A DNA stretch of 64,000 nt, taken from the NCBI GenBank assembly GCA_965237995.1, contig CBDEGO010000004.1:644018-708017 (forward strand). Direction: 5' to 3'. Below, piece by piece: positions 17,331 to 26,301 of the stretch. The notes below the pieces were generated by a model. That model was not told the origin of the DNA, searched no databases, and saw nothing but the letters and a program-made list of their open reading frames with translations. The DNA is from JAAELZ01 sp965237995 (GTDB lineage: Bacteria; Pseudomonadota; Gammaproteobacteria; Arenicellales; Poriferihabitantaceae). The stretch's first letter is position 1. Each line of letters begins with the position of its first letter. Position numbers and translations under genes: made by a program.

Positions 17331-18137
17331 ATGCAAGCGACCACCAAAACTATTTCATCTGTCATTGGCTTCATATTATTAAGCGCCACAGCATTAATTT
17401 ACGCTGCGTCTCCATGGAACGCTGCGGCGCCTAACGCCAGCTTAAGCGTTGACCACTCTTCGTGGGACAAGTTACTGAAACAGCAGATCAGCACCGACGC
17501 ATCGGGGTTAAATTTATTTGACTACGCAGGGTTTGATGAAAGCCAGTCGAAGCAACTTAACCAATATATTGCAGCGCTTGAAGACACGCCTGTAAACCAG
17601 CTAACTAAAGCGCAACAAATAGCCTATTGGATTAATTTATATAACGCGGTCACAGTTCAAACTATTGTTAATCATTACCCTGTAAAGAGCATAAAAAACA
17701 TTAAATTTGGCTTGTTCAGCTTCGGCCCATGGGATGAAGAGCTGGTTGAGGTTGGTGATGCAGAGCTTAGTCTCAATGATATTGAGCACAAAATCCTGCG
17801 ACCCATTTTTAAAGACAATCGCATCCATTATGCCGTGAACTGCGCCTCAATTGGCTGCCCTAATTTACAAACAGATGCGTTCACCGCTACAAACGCGGAA
17901 GCACTGCTTCAACAAGCAGCCAAGCAGTTTGTTAACCATCCTAGAGGGGTTGAAGTTAAAGACGACGAACTTATTTTATCGAGCATTTACGATTGGTACG
18001 CAGAAGATTTTGGCCAGAACGAAGAGGAAGTCATAGAGCATCTAAAGCAATACGCCCATACTGATCTGCAGCTGCAATTGGCAGAGCTTGAGGAGATAGA
18101 CGACTACCAATATAACTGGAACTTGAATCAGCCTTAA
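17331..18137 (+). CDS. DUF547 domain-containing secreted protein
   Basis: A 268-residue protein with a signal peptide (about 1-25, ending YAA) and a DUF547 domain over about 90-230, recognised by KAQQIAYWINLYNAVTVQ, LSLNDIEHKILRP and IHYAVNCASIGCPNL. The two cysteines in NCASIGCP are a hallmark and may be catalytic, since DUF547 has been related to papain-like folds. Function in bacteria is unknown. It begins divergently from the btu operon, and the next gene follows after 11 bp, suggesting cotranscription. Confidence 0.85.
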   Translation: MQATTKTISSVIGFILLSATALIYAASPWNAAAPNASLSVDHSSWDKLLKQQISTDASGLNLFDYAGFDESQSKQLNQYIAALEDTPVNQLTKAQQIAYWINLYNAVTVQTIVNHYPVKSIKNIKFGLFSFGPWDEELVEVGDAELSLNDIEHKILRPIFKDNRIHYAVNCASIGCPNLQTDAFTATNAEALLQQAAKQFVNHPRGVEVKDDELILSSIYDWYAEDFGQNEEEVIEHLKQYAHTDLQLQLAELEEIDDYQYNWNLNQP

Positions 18138-18148
18138 GCCCACTTCAC

Positions 18149-18847
18149 ATGTTAAACGGTCAATCCACTGCGGTCATTATTCCGGCGTTAAACGAGGCGC
18201 AATCCATTGCCAAAGTGATTGCCGATTTACCCGCGATATTTGACCAAATAATTGTGGTTGATAACGGCTCTACCGATACAACTGCGGACAAAGCCAAAGC
18301 AGCGGGCGCGCAAGTGGTTTATGAGCCTCAGCAGGGCTATGGCGCAGCTTGCTTGGCAGGGATAGCGCAAACTAACGCCGACGTTATTGCATTCGTAGAC
18401 GGAGATTACAGCGATTATCCGGCTGATTTAACTCCATTAGTAGAAGTAGTATCGTCTCAATTAGCGCAACTGGCGGTTGGGGTACGCACACCCGAGCAAT
18501 GTCAAAAACGCGCGATGCCATGGCACCAACGTGCTGGTAATTGGTTGATGTGTTGCTTAATTGAGCTGTTACATGGCAAGCAATTTTCAGACCTCGGCCC
18601 CATGCGCTGCATCAATGCAAGCACCTTAGCCTCGCTAAATATGCAAGATAAAGATTATGGTTGGACCGCTGAAATGCAAATTAAAGCCTATCAACAGCAA
18701 GTAACCGTTAAAGAGTTTCCCGTACGTTATAGAGCGCGCATTGGCACTTCGAAAATTTCGGGCACCGTCAAAGGCACTATCATGGCAGCCTATAAAATTA
18801 GTTATTGGACGATTAAGCTACTTTTTAATCGACCAACTAAGGCTTAG
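18149..18847 (+). CDS. Glycosyltransferase family 2, polyprenyl-phosphate hexose synthase-like
   Basis: A 232-residue cytoplasmic GT2 enzyme. It shows the nucleotide-sugar site (AVIIPALNEAQSIAKVI; VVDNGSTDTT), a DxD-type motif in FVDGDYSDYP and the later GWTAEMQIKAY and RYRARIGTSKISGT of dolichyl/undecaprenyl-phosphate glucosyl- or mannosyltransferases. It lacks membrane helices. A GT-C-like membrane enzyme at 21367-22671 could use its lipid-linked sugar product, but this is only inferred. It overlaps the convergent DUF3179 gene by 4 bp. Confidence 0.85.
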   Translation: MLNGQSTAVIIPALNEAQSIAKVIADLPAIFDQIIVVDNGSTDTTADKAKAAGAQVVYEPQQGYGAACLAGIAQTNADVIAFVDGDYSDYPADLTPLVEVVSSQLAQLAVGVRTPEQCQKRAMPWHQRAGNWLMCCLIELLHGKQFSDLGPMRCINASTLASLNMQDKDYGWTAEMQIKAYQQQVTVKEFPVRYRARIGTSKISGTVKGTIMAAYKISYWTIKLLFNRPTKA

Positions 18848-20223
18848 CGAGTCCAAAGGCTGGTTTCGGGATAAAACTGCGACCAAGCAAACCAGAATGC
18901 TTGATGCCCACCAAGGTCAGCGCCTTGCTGGTCAACCGCGCGTACTCCACCACCATCTAAAATAAGGTTCACATTTTCATAGGTCACTTCTTCACCTTTG
19001 GTAAGCGCAGCTAAGGCTGTAGACACTTGAAACGCAATTGGAGTACCCGAAGCGGTTATCACGCCTACAACCTCTTCGTGAGCAGCTAGCCTTGGATCAA
19101 CCTCACCGATGGGGAATATGGGCCCGTTTGCGTCACGACCGTTACGAAAGTCAGGGTCGCGGCCTAGCGCTAAATGTTCTGCCAACACAGTGGTATTAGG
19201 ATGCGCAGCCTTCCAGCGTTTCCATTCGGTTGTCACCACGCCCAGTTGTTTCAAAACCACCCCTTTTTCAGCTAGCTTTCCGGTAACAGCCTGCCCTTTG
19301 AAGGTATCGACAATGGAATAAGTATTCAAATCAAACATGACTTTGTTTGATCGAATGAGCAAGCCCGAAGTTCTCAACACCGGGGGCGCAACTCCTTCTG
19401 GCACGTCATCGGTAAAATATGCTTGAGCCGAGCCGCATAAAGTACAGTAAGGAATGCCTAACTTCCTACCACCTAACACATCATTTACCATTTCACGCAC
19501 TTCCATTATTTGTCGTGGATATGCACGCGCTTCACCGTTCACCACCACCCCAAATACGATGTCGTCATCGTCTATCCAGTCGGCTTGGTTTGCACTGATC
19601 ACTTCTGGGTTATCCGCAGCGGGTATGCAATTGCAGGGTGAATCTGTTGTGTCATACGCGCGGTCGTCTATGCGAACGCCTCCCCAAGAAACGTGCCGCC
19701 AATCGATCTTTCCTTCGGTGAATAATTTACCCCACTCAGGCACAACAAGCGTGTATATGCCTCGTTTAATCCGCAGATAATCAGGTGGGGCAGGCGTGTC
19801 CCAAGCAATCAAGTGATTGGTCACATCACCCCAGGCATTGCGCCTATCAAATTCAACCCCGAGCAGATCATTCGCTGCATTCAAGAGGTCTGTCATTAAT
19901 CTAGGGCCAGTGGCTATTCTCAATAAATCACTAATAATCCAAGCTAACCTTGAGTCTCCTGATTGACTAATCAGAGACAAAGCATCACGTTGTTTTGGCC
20001 CCCAAACACCCGATGCCAAGTTTTCTCCAAATGCAAGGTCAATTGCTCGCCTTAACTCTTCGCTTAAGACGCCAGACGGGGCCAGTGGAGCCATACCAAA
20101 TCTCGACACTGACACTTTGGATTGGTCTGCAACTTGGTCTGTTGAAGTACCTGAAATAGAGTCAGCTACCGCACCAGACGTGATGCAAAGCATAGAGAAG
20201 ATCGTGATTTTTAGAAACTTCAT
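18844..20223 (-). CDS. DUF3179 domain-containing secreted protein
   Basis: A 459-residue protein with a signal peptide (about 1-20). The C-terminal two thirds match DUF3179: a conserved ARAYPRQIMEVREMVND stretch followed by IPYCTLCGSAQAYF with a CxxC pair, then a second conserved block with TVLAEHLALGRDPDFRN. The family is widespread in marine bacteria and has no known activity; the CTLC motif suggests redox or metal binding. It is convergent with the glycosyltransferase gene and divergent from the dehydratase gene. Confidence 0.85.
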   Translation of the reverse strand: MKFLKITIFSMLCITSGAVADSISGTSTDQVADQSKVSVSRFGMAPLAPSGVLSEELRRAIDLAFGENLASGVWGPKQRDALSLISQSGDSRLAWIISDLLRIATGPRLMTDLLNAANDLLGVEFDRRNAWGDVTNHLIAWDTPAPPDYLRIKRGIYTLVVPEWGKLFTEGKIDWRHVSWGGVRIDDRAYDTTDSPCNCIPAADNPEVISANQADWIDDDDIVFGVVVNGEARAYPRQIMEVREMVNDVLGGRKLGIPYCTLCGSAQAYFTDDVPEGVAPPVLRTSGLLIRSNKVMFDLNTYSIVDTFKGQAVTGKLAEKGVVLKQLGVVTTEWKRWKAAHPNTTVLAEHLALGRDPDFRNGRDANGPIFPIGEVDPRLAAHEEVVGVITASGTPIAFQVSTALAALTKGEEVTYENVNLILDGGGVRAVDQQGADLGGHQAFWFAWSQFYPETSLWTR

Positions 20224-20363
20224 TAGTCTTTAGTGATATTAAGCTACCTACTAGGACGTCAAACTGTTCAATGAGTTCTCCGTTGGCACGCAATGACACT
20301 CTAGGCTTAAGCAACAAGCTGCTTTCTGCTAACCTTGCATATCGTTCACTTTAAGCTCAAAAA

Positions 20364-21344
20364 ATGCCTATTCAAATCGAAGATATTGAAGCTGCAGCAG
20401 CCAGAATTGCCAAGTACATTGTAGCAACGCCGCTGTTAGAGTCCGATTTACTGAACCAACGACTGGGGGGTCGTGTGCTTTTTAAGGCCGAATGTCTGCA
20501 GCGTACAGGGGCGTTCAAGATTCGCGGCGCTATCAATAAACTGTTGTCGTTAAGTGAAACGCAACGCGCAAAAGGTGTGGTCGCGTACTCATCAGGAAAT
20601 CACGCGCAAGGAGTGGCTTTGGCAGCTAAATTACTTAACACCAATGCCAAAATCGTCATTCCGCAAGACGCACCAAAACTGAAAATAAGCAATACCAAAG
20701 CGTATGGTGCCGATGTGCTACTTTATAACCGCTATACCGAAAATAGAGAACAGATTGCAGCAGATATCGCCGCACAGGAAGGTCGTGTCATCATTCCACC
20801 CTACAATGACATCGACATCATCACCGGCCAAGCAACGGTTGGACATGAAATTACCCAACAGCTTAAAGCCATAGATACCATCGCTGACTATGTTCTCTGT
20901 CCCTGCGGCGGTGGCGGGTTAATCGCGGGCGTTTCCACCGCGATAAAACAGCGTTCCCCACAAACTAAGATTTACTCGGTCGAGCCTGAACATTTTGACG
21001 ACACTGCACGGTCTTTGGAATTGGGAAAAATCACAGAAAATGAAGGCGACTATCGATCGATTTGCGATTCCATCGTCACGCCTTGCCCAGGTTCGATTAC
21101 ATTTCCCATAAACCAAACGCACTTAAGCGGCGGACTTACGGTAACCGATGCAGCCGTGATAGATGCAATGAAAGTAGCCTATACCGAACTTAAAGTGACG
21201 GTAGAACCCGGAGCCTGCGTTGGCTTGGCCGCCTTATTGAGTGGCACATTTGATGCTACTGGAAAAACAATTGTCGTGGTGCTATCAGGGGGTAATGTCG
21301 ATATTACAGACTTTCACCGCTTTATTCATGAATCGGAAATTTAA
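20364..21344 (+). CDS. PLP-dependent threonine/serine dehydratase-like enzyme
   Basis: A 326-residue fold-type II PLP enzyme. Lys52 in GAFKIRGA is the Schiff-base lysine, SSGNHAQG (76-83) binds substrate, and CGGGGL (181-186) binds the cofactor phosphate. It lacks the C-terminal ACT domain of biosynthetic IlvA, so it belongs with catabolic threonine dehydratase, serine racemase or threo-3-hydroxyaspartate ammonia-lyase. Products would be an alpha-keto acid and ammonia. No neighbour settles the substrate. Confidence 0.88.
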   Translation: MPIQIEDIEAAAARIAKYIVATPLLESDLLNQRLGGRVLFKAECLQRTGAFKIRGAINKLLSLSETQRAKGVVAYSSGNHAQGVALAAKLLNTNAKIVIPQDAPKLKISNTKAYGADVLLYNRYTENREQIAADIAAQEGRVIIPPYNDIDIITGQATVGHEITQQLKAIDTIADYVLCPCGGGGLIAGVSTAIKQRSPQTKIYSVEPEHFDDTARSLELGKITENEGDYRSICDSIVTPCPGSITFPINQTHLSGGLTVTDAAVIDAMKVAYTELKVTVEPGACVGLAALLSGTFDATGKTIVVVLSGGNVDITDFHRFIHESEI

Positions 21345-21366
21345 GTCGAATCAATTAGACCAAATT

Positions 21367-22671
21367 TTAGTGTTGTTTTCCGCGTTTATAGATGAGGTAA
21401 CTCAATACACCACCCGCAGCAATGATTGTTATTTCGCCAGCTTGCGCCCAGCCGGCCATTTGATAAGCGCGTAGGCCTGATTCCATCCAATTGATACCGG
21501 TCACATAAGTCAGCAACAATGCCAAGCTAAAAGACCATGCCCATGCAGAGGGTTTAACCACCGCAAAGGCTAATATCCAAACGCCATACCACGCATTAAA
21601 TATGGGCGATAACAGCAAAAACGCTACGAACAAGAAATCCCCTCGAGGTAACGCATCCAAATTGCGATCTGTCCACCAATTTAAGAAGTACGCACACCAA
21701 ACTAATGAGAATAATACGAGAGAAAGCCATCGCGCATTTTGATCTGAAAACGCACTTAAGAACCCACTGAATAGCGTTGGGTTAAATAACCAGCTACGCG
21801 CGAAGCCACCTAGGACATCCGCTCCGCTACCTAGCCAAATAAAGGGTAAATACCAAGCGGCTAAAGCGGCCAAAAACAGTAATGCTGATTTTCGTGGAAT
21901 GAGCAACAGCAAGAAGGGCGCCAAAATAATAGCAAACACTTTTGCTGCACACGCGCTGGCTAACAGTATGGCTGACCAGTTCGGTTTTTCGATACGCGCA
22001 CAGTAATACGCAGCAAGTAATAAGAACACGCCAACCACGTCAGGATGCGCCGTAAATGCAAATTCTTTAAGCACTAACGGGCACCAAGCATACAACAACA
22101 CCTTATTTGGCGAGGCATAGCGCAATAACAACAACACGATGCCGATATCAAACAAGGCCATGATAGCCTGCAAAATAGTCACATTGGCTGTCGAAATAAA
22201 ACTCGCCCCCAAAAATAAGATTTGCAACACGGGGCCATAAATTGTCGCAATATCTGGGTTGTTAACCCAATTCAATAATTCAGCGCACGCAGGAGAAAGG
22301 GAATTGCTCGCAAACAAGGACAAAGGAGCCATCCCATAAGGAGAGCCATACTCAAGGAAAACACACCCATCCAACATAAATCGGTATTGATCATCTTCCA
22401 TGATTGGCAAGCCTAATAAGGCAAGCAGTCGGTAAGTAACGGCCCAAAACAACACAAAACTGATGCTCAAGGTGATTTTCAGTTTATTCAACAATAAGTA
22501 ATAGCCAAACAAACCTACTGTCATTGAACTCATTAATGCAAGAAAGGAAAAGAGTGGCACCCCACCTACCTGCTTTGACCAAAACACCAGACACGTAAAC
22601 CCACTTGCCATAGCCAAAGCATACAAGTGGTGGCTTAATTTATAGAATACTGGCAGAAACATTGAGTACAA
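21367..22671 (-). CDS. Multi-pass membrane protein, probable GT-C-type glycosyltransferase
   Basis: A 434-residue protein with around ten or more hydrophobic helices. After the first three helices comes MEDDQYRFMLDGCVFLEYGSP (key part EDDQYR), an acidic periplasmic motif typical of GT-C polyprenol-phosphate sugar transferases, followed by YGPVLQ and a HPD motif. Such enzymes transfer a sugar from a lipid carrier on the outer face of the inner membrane. The acceptor is unknown. It is a single gene, convergent with the dehydratase. Confidence 0.65.
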   Translation of the reverse strand: MYSMFLPVFYKLSHHLYALAMASGFTCLVFWSKQVGGVPLFSFLALMSSMTVGLFGYYLLLNKLKITLSISFVLFWAVTYRLLALLGLPIMEDDQYRFMLDGCVFLEYGSPYGMAPLSLFASNSLSPACAELLNWVNNPDIATIYGPVLQILFLGASFISTANVTILQAIMALFDIGIVLLLLRYASPNKVLLYAWCPLVLKEFAFTAHPDVVGVFLLLAAYYCARIEKPNWSAILLASACAAKVFAIILAPFLLLLIPRKSALLFLAALAAWYLPFIWLGSGADVLGGFARSWLFNPTLFSGFLSAFSDQNARWLSLVLFSLVWCAYFLNWWTDRNLDALPRGDFLFVAFLLLSPIFNAWYGVWILAFAVVKPSAWAWSFSLALLLTYVTGINWMESGLRAYQMAGWAQAGEITIIAAGGVLSYLIYKRGKQH

Positions 22672-22755
22672 TATTTTCAGGTAAAATTATGAACTATGGC
22701 GTATGGTCATAGTCATACTCTACAGATTTTTATTAACATTTTTAGAGTTTCAGTT

Positions 22756-23058
22756 ATGGTCAAATTTATCAGTGCACTTATTTTAACGCTGTCATTAGTG
22801 AGTGGTCACTCATTCGCCTCTGGTGGCACAGGGGGAAACGGCTCTGCAACAAAGCACTATCAAGAGAAGTATGATCTCGGTAAGCGAGTGATGGAAACCA
22901 AGGTGTTATGCGATGCGTGCCCTTTTGCAGATACTCAATTGGATGATGAAAGCGCCCTATTAGTTTCCAAGCAACTGAAAAAACACGGCGATCTCTCCGC
23001 AGTATTATCAAAAAAAGAACGTAAAGCAGCGAAATACTATCTGAAGAAGCGGTTCTAA
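22756..23058 (+). CDS. Small secreted CxxCP protein, tandem paralogue 1
   Basis: A 100-residue exported protein starting at the ATG at 22756, which gives a clean signal peptide (VKFISALILTLSLVSGHSFA). The mature part begins with a glycine-rich segment and contains KYDLGKRVMETKVLCDACP, where the two cysteines could bind haem, a metal or each other, then ends in a lysine-rich tail AAKYYLKKRF. It is clearly homologous to the next gene. I do not recognise a named family, and there is no CxxCH haem site. Confidence 0.7.
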   Translation: MVKFISALILTLSLVSGHSFASGGTGGNGSATKHYQEKYDLGKRVMETKVLCDACPFADTQLDDESALLVSKQLKKHGDLSAVLSKKERKAAKYYLKKRF

Positions 23059-23176
23059 CGTTAGCCTTTAACCTGGTGTTTTCACGCCTCCTAGTTGACG
23101 TTGACCGCTATCGTTATACCAAACAATAGAGTTGCGCCCTCACCGATATACCTTGTCCAGCTTCATTATAGTTAAC

Positions 23177-23500
23177 ATGATTAAATTTATTCTTAACCTA
23201 TTTATAAGTACCAGTATCCTATTAGGCAGCGGCACGCTATTTGCCTCTGGTGGTGATTTCTTTGGCGCTGATCGAGGCGTATCTGAAAACACCTATTTTC
23301 AAGATAAATATGATTTGGGAAAACGCGTACTAGAAACAAAAGTACTCTGCAATGGCTGTCCATTAGCAGGTACTGCACTTAACGGGGAAGGTGTACAACT
23401 GATCGCGGCTCAGCTTAAAAAAGACGGTGCTTTAGCGCAAGTATTAAGCAAAAGCGAACGCAAAGCAGCTAAATATTATATAAAGAAGCGTTTTTATTAA
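23177..23500 (+). CDS. Small secreted CxxCP protein, tandem paralogue 2
   Basis: A 107-residue exported protein starting at the ATG at 23177, with signal peptide IKFILNLFISTSILLGSGTLFA. It shares with its upstream neighbour the order: SGG start of the mature chain, KYDLGKRVLETKVLCNGCPLAG, an AAQLKKDG-like helix, and LSKSERKAAKYYIKKRF. The spacing of every block is conserved, so the pair arose by duplication. Function is unknown; two cysteines and a basic tail suggest a periplasmic redox or binding role. Confidence 0.7.
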   Translation: MIKFILNLFISTSILLGSGTLFASGGDFFGADRGVSENTYFQDKYDLGKRVLETKVLCNGCPLAGTALNGEGVQLIAAQLKKDGALAQVLSKSERKAAKYYIKKRFY

Positions 23501-23567
23501 GCCGACTTAAGCTAATTAATTTCGCAAATTAATCTCTGCGTATATTTGAACGGCTGTCGCTATCGGC

Positions 23568-24755
23568 TTAAATAACCACGCCATTAGCCTTTCGATTCCG
23601 CGTAACACCTGTGATAGAAGTCTGTAGGTGTTCTATGGGGCCCACTTCTTCATGACCAAACATAACACCTAACCCTAACAATCTAACCGGACGCTGCCCT
23701 CGCGTGTAGGCTTTCTCACACAGCATTTTATAGCTTTCTATGTTTGGTTCGCTCCCCGGCATCTGCACTGTCGTGGTCACAAAATCACTAAAGCGCATTT
23801 TTACTACGAGGGTTTTAATTGGTAAAGGCTTAGCCTCTTTGCCCAATCGGACGAGCATTCCCTGATGACGCGTTTGATTGCGCTCTAGCCGAACTAGCAT
23901 ATTTTCATAGAGTAGTTCGATTTCATGCAGGCACGCGTTCAGGTCTGGCAAATCTTTGGTGTAGGTATCTTCAATACTCAGTGACTTACTCACACTATTA
24001 ATGGTGACGGGTCGCTCATCGATACCTCGGCATCGATCATATAATTCGCCGCCCCATTTGCCAAATTGAGCACTTAACTGCTCTTTACTAAGTGCTTGTA
24101 AGTCAGCGCAGGTATATAGGCCTAGCTTATGCATTTTCTTTGTAGTGACTTTACCGACCCCATGTATTTTCTTAACCTCCAATGGTGTCATAAAGCCTAA
24201 TACTTGGTCTGGAGGAACCACTGTTTGGCCATTTGGTTTTTGCCAATCGCTGGCGATTTTCGCGACTAATTTATTCGGAGCCACACCTGCTGACGCTGTT
24301 AATTGGGTCTGTTCAAAAATTCGATTTCGAATTTCTAGCGCAATCAAACTAGCACTGCCCTTACACCGATCAGAGCCAGATACATCGAGATAAGCTTCAT
24401 CGAGTGATAGCGGTTGTACTAGTTTTGTATACTCATGAAAAATTGCACGAATTTGGTTGGACACCGACTTATACAAAGGCATGTTAACCGGAACGCGAAT
24501 CAATGAAGGGCACTGCCTAAAGGCTCTAGACATGGGCATCGCAGAATGCACACCAAAAGCACGCGCTTCATAGGAACAAGCCGCCACCACACCCCTTCCA
24601 TTAGGGGAGCCACCTACAGCCACCGGCTTACCCTTTAGGCGTGGATTTTCTCGCGCTTCAACCGCCGCGTAAAAGCAATCCATATCAATATGGATAATTT
24701 TTCGTTGTGACTGATTCGCAGAAATCTCAGCACTGGTTGCACTGGGGTCCGTCAC
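23568..24755 (-). CDS. dinB: DNA polymerase IV
   Basis: A 395-residue Y-family translesion polymerase. The catalytic acidic residues are visible: Asp24/Asp26 in HIDMDCFYAAVE and Asp119/Glu120 in LSLDEAYLDVS. The little-finger domain occupies the C-terminal third. Members extend mismatched or damaged primers and are often under LexA control; I could not pick out a convincing LexA box in the short upstream gap. It is divergent from trhO. Confidence 0.93.
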   Translation of the reverse strand: MTDPSATSAEISANQSQRKIIHIDMDCFYAAVEARENPRLKGKPVAVGGSPNGRGVVAACSYEARAFGVHSAMPMSRAFRQCPSLIRVPVNMPLYKSVSNQIRAIFHEYTKLVQPLSLDEAYLDVSGSDRCKGSASLIALEIRNRIFEQTQLTASAGVAPNKLVAKIASDWQKPNGQTVVPPDQVLGFMTPLEVKKIHGVGKVTTKKMHKLGLYTCADLQALSKEQLSAQFGKWGGELYDRCRGIDERPVTINSVSKSLSIEDTYTKDLPDLNACLHEIELLYENMLVRLERNQTRHQGMLVRLGKEAKPLPIKTLVVKMRFSDFVTTTVQMPGSEPNIESYKMLCEKAYTRGQRPVRLLGLGVMFGHEEVGPIEHLQTSITGVTRNRKANGVVI

Positions 24756-24869
24756 GGTGAAGTATTATTGATAGGATACATTACCATCTATTTTATCGAT
24801 CTTGGGCGTTTTAGACAGTATAATCGCAACCCGTTTAACGCACTGGGATTACGCCCCAGCCAGCCGACA

Positions 24870-25862
24870 ATGAATCAAGTTACTGTTTGCGCACTATATA
24901 AATTTGTTGCCTTGCCTGACTATGCGCAATTGCGAACTCCGCTTAAAGAGGCAATGGATCGCCTTGAAGTACGCGGCACCATACTCCTTGCCGAAGAAGG
25001 CATCAACGGCACTATCACCGGCAGTAACGCTGGCGTGACAGACCTTATAGATTGGCTGAAAAACGATACTAGACTAGTCGATTTAGAAGTAAAAACATCG
25101 CTGGCCCCTGCCATGCCATTCAAACGCGGTAAGGTGAAACTTAAAAAAGAGATCGTCACCATGGGCGTGGAAGGCATTGATCCACGTCATAGTGTCGGCA
25201 CTTATGTCGATCCAACGGCGTGGAACGAGTTAATTAGTGATCCAGAGGTAACGTTAATCGATTGTCGCAATGACTATGAAATCGAGGTAGGCACATTCAA
25301 GGGAGCTATCAACCCCAATACGACTAACTTTCGCGAGTTACCTAGCTACTTAGACGGCACACTTAGCTCGGACAAACATAAAAAAGTAGCGATGTTTTGC
25401 ACAGGGGGAATACGTTGTGAAAAATCCACAGCGTACTTAAAGCAACAAGGGTTTGAAGAGGTGTATCACCTGAAGGGTGGCATCTTAAAATATATTGAAA
25501 ACGTGCCAGAAGAGGACACGTTATGGCATGGTGAATGTTTTGTGTTCGACGAAAGAGTGACGGTCAATCACCAACTCGAAAAAGGCAGCTACGACCAGTG
25601 CCATGCTTGTCGCATGCCCATCACAGAAGAAGATAAATTGCACGATCAATATACGTTAGGAGTCAGTTGCCATCATTGCCATGAAAATAGTAGCGATGCT
25701 CAAAAAGCAGCATTCGCGGAGCGTCAGAAACAAATAGCACTTGCCAAGCAACGCGGCCAAACACACATGGGCCAAGATGCCATTCAGGCCTTAGCACAAA
25801 ATAAAGCGCGCAAAAGGAAGCAGATAGCGGAAAATAACGCTAAACAAAGTAGAACAACCTGA
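24870..25862 (+). CDS. trhO: tRNA uridine(34) hydroxylase, rhodanese-related
   Basis: A 330-residue protein from the ATG at 24870; the frame continues upstream only through a TTG at 24768 and adds residues that do not fit the family. The N-terminal part (VTVCALYKFVALPDY; ILLAEEGINGTI) is typical of YceA/TrhO. The rhodanese domain follows with its catalytic-loop cysteine in MFCTGGIRCEKS, and there are CxxC-type zinc-like pairs near the C-terminus (CHACRMP; CHHCH). TrhO makes 5-hydroxyuridine at the tRNA wobble position using oxygen. Confidence 0.9.
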   Translation: MNQVTVCALYKFVALPDYAQLRTPLKEAMDRLEVRGTILLAEEGINGTITGSNAGVTDLIDWLKNDTRLVDLEVKTSLAPAMPFKRGKVKLKKEIVTMGVEGIDPRHSVGTYVDPTAWNELISDPEVTLIDCRNDYEIEVGTFKGAINPNTTNFRELPSYLDGTLSSDKHKKVAMFCTGGIRCEKSTAYLKQQGFEEVYHLKGGILKYIENVPEEDTLWHGECFVFDERVTVNHQLEKGSYDQCHACRMPITEEDKLHDQYTLGVSCHHCHENSSDAQKAAFAERQKQIALAKQRGQTHMGQDAIQALAQNKARKRKQIAENNAKQSRTT

Positions 25863-25864
25863 CC

Positions 25865-26293
25865 ATGTTAAACCCTTTTCATTTAGCTGTTCAAGTTCGT
25901 GATCTCGACGAAGCCCGAATCTTTTATGGGACGACCATGGGCTTTGAAGAAGGCCGCTCTAGCACACAATGGATTGATTATAATTTTTATGGTCATCAAT
26001 TCGTCGTGCATCATAACGCCCTTTTGGGCAAAGACGGCCGTATCGCCAATAATAAAAACCCCGTTGACGGACAAGGCGTTCCTGTTCCACACTTCGGTGT
26101 CGTTTTGAGGCAAGAGCAATGGCAAGCCTTAGCTGGCCGCCTTAAGGCTGCTGGTACCGAATTTATCATCGAACCCTACACAAGGTTTAAAGGTGAAGTC
26201 GGTGAACAAGGCACTTTTTTCTTTTCCGACCCTTCGGGCAATATGCTGGAGTTCAAAACGTTTGCAGACCCCAGTCAGTTATTCGCTAAGTAG
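25865..26293 (+). CDS. VOC family (glyoxalase-like) protein
   Basis: A 142-residue vicinal-oxygen-chelate protein: two beta-alpha-beta-beta-beta units with FHLAVQVRDLDEARIFYGTTMG at the start (key residues FHLAV and D-ARIFY) and a C-terminal FFFSDPSGNMLEFKTF whose Glu is the usual metal ligand. It begins 2 bp after trhO, so the two are cotranscribed. The reaction is not predictable; members include dioxygenases and lyases. Confidence 0.85.
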   Translation: MLNPFHLAVQVRDLDEARIFYGTTMGFEEGRSSTQWIDYNFYGHQFVVHHNALLGKDGRIANNKNPVDGQGVPVPHFGVVLRQEQWQALAGRLKAAGTEFIIEPYTRFKGEVGEQGTFFFSDPSGNMLEFKTFADPSQLFAK

Positions 26294-26301
26294 CTCATCG
26301 T

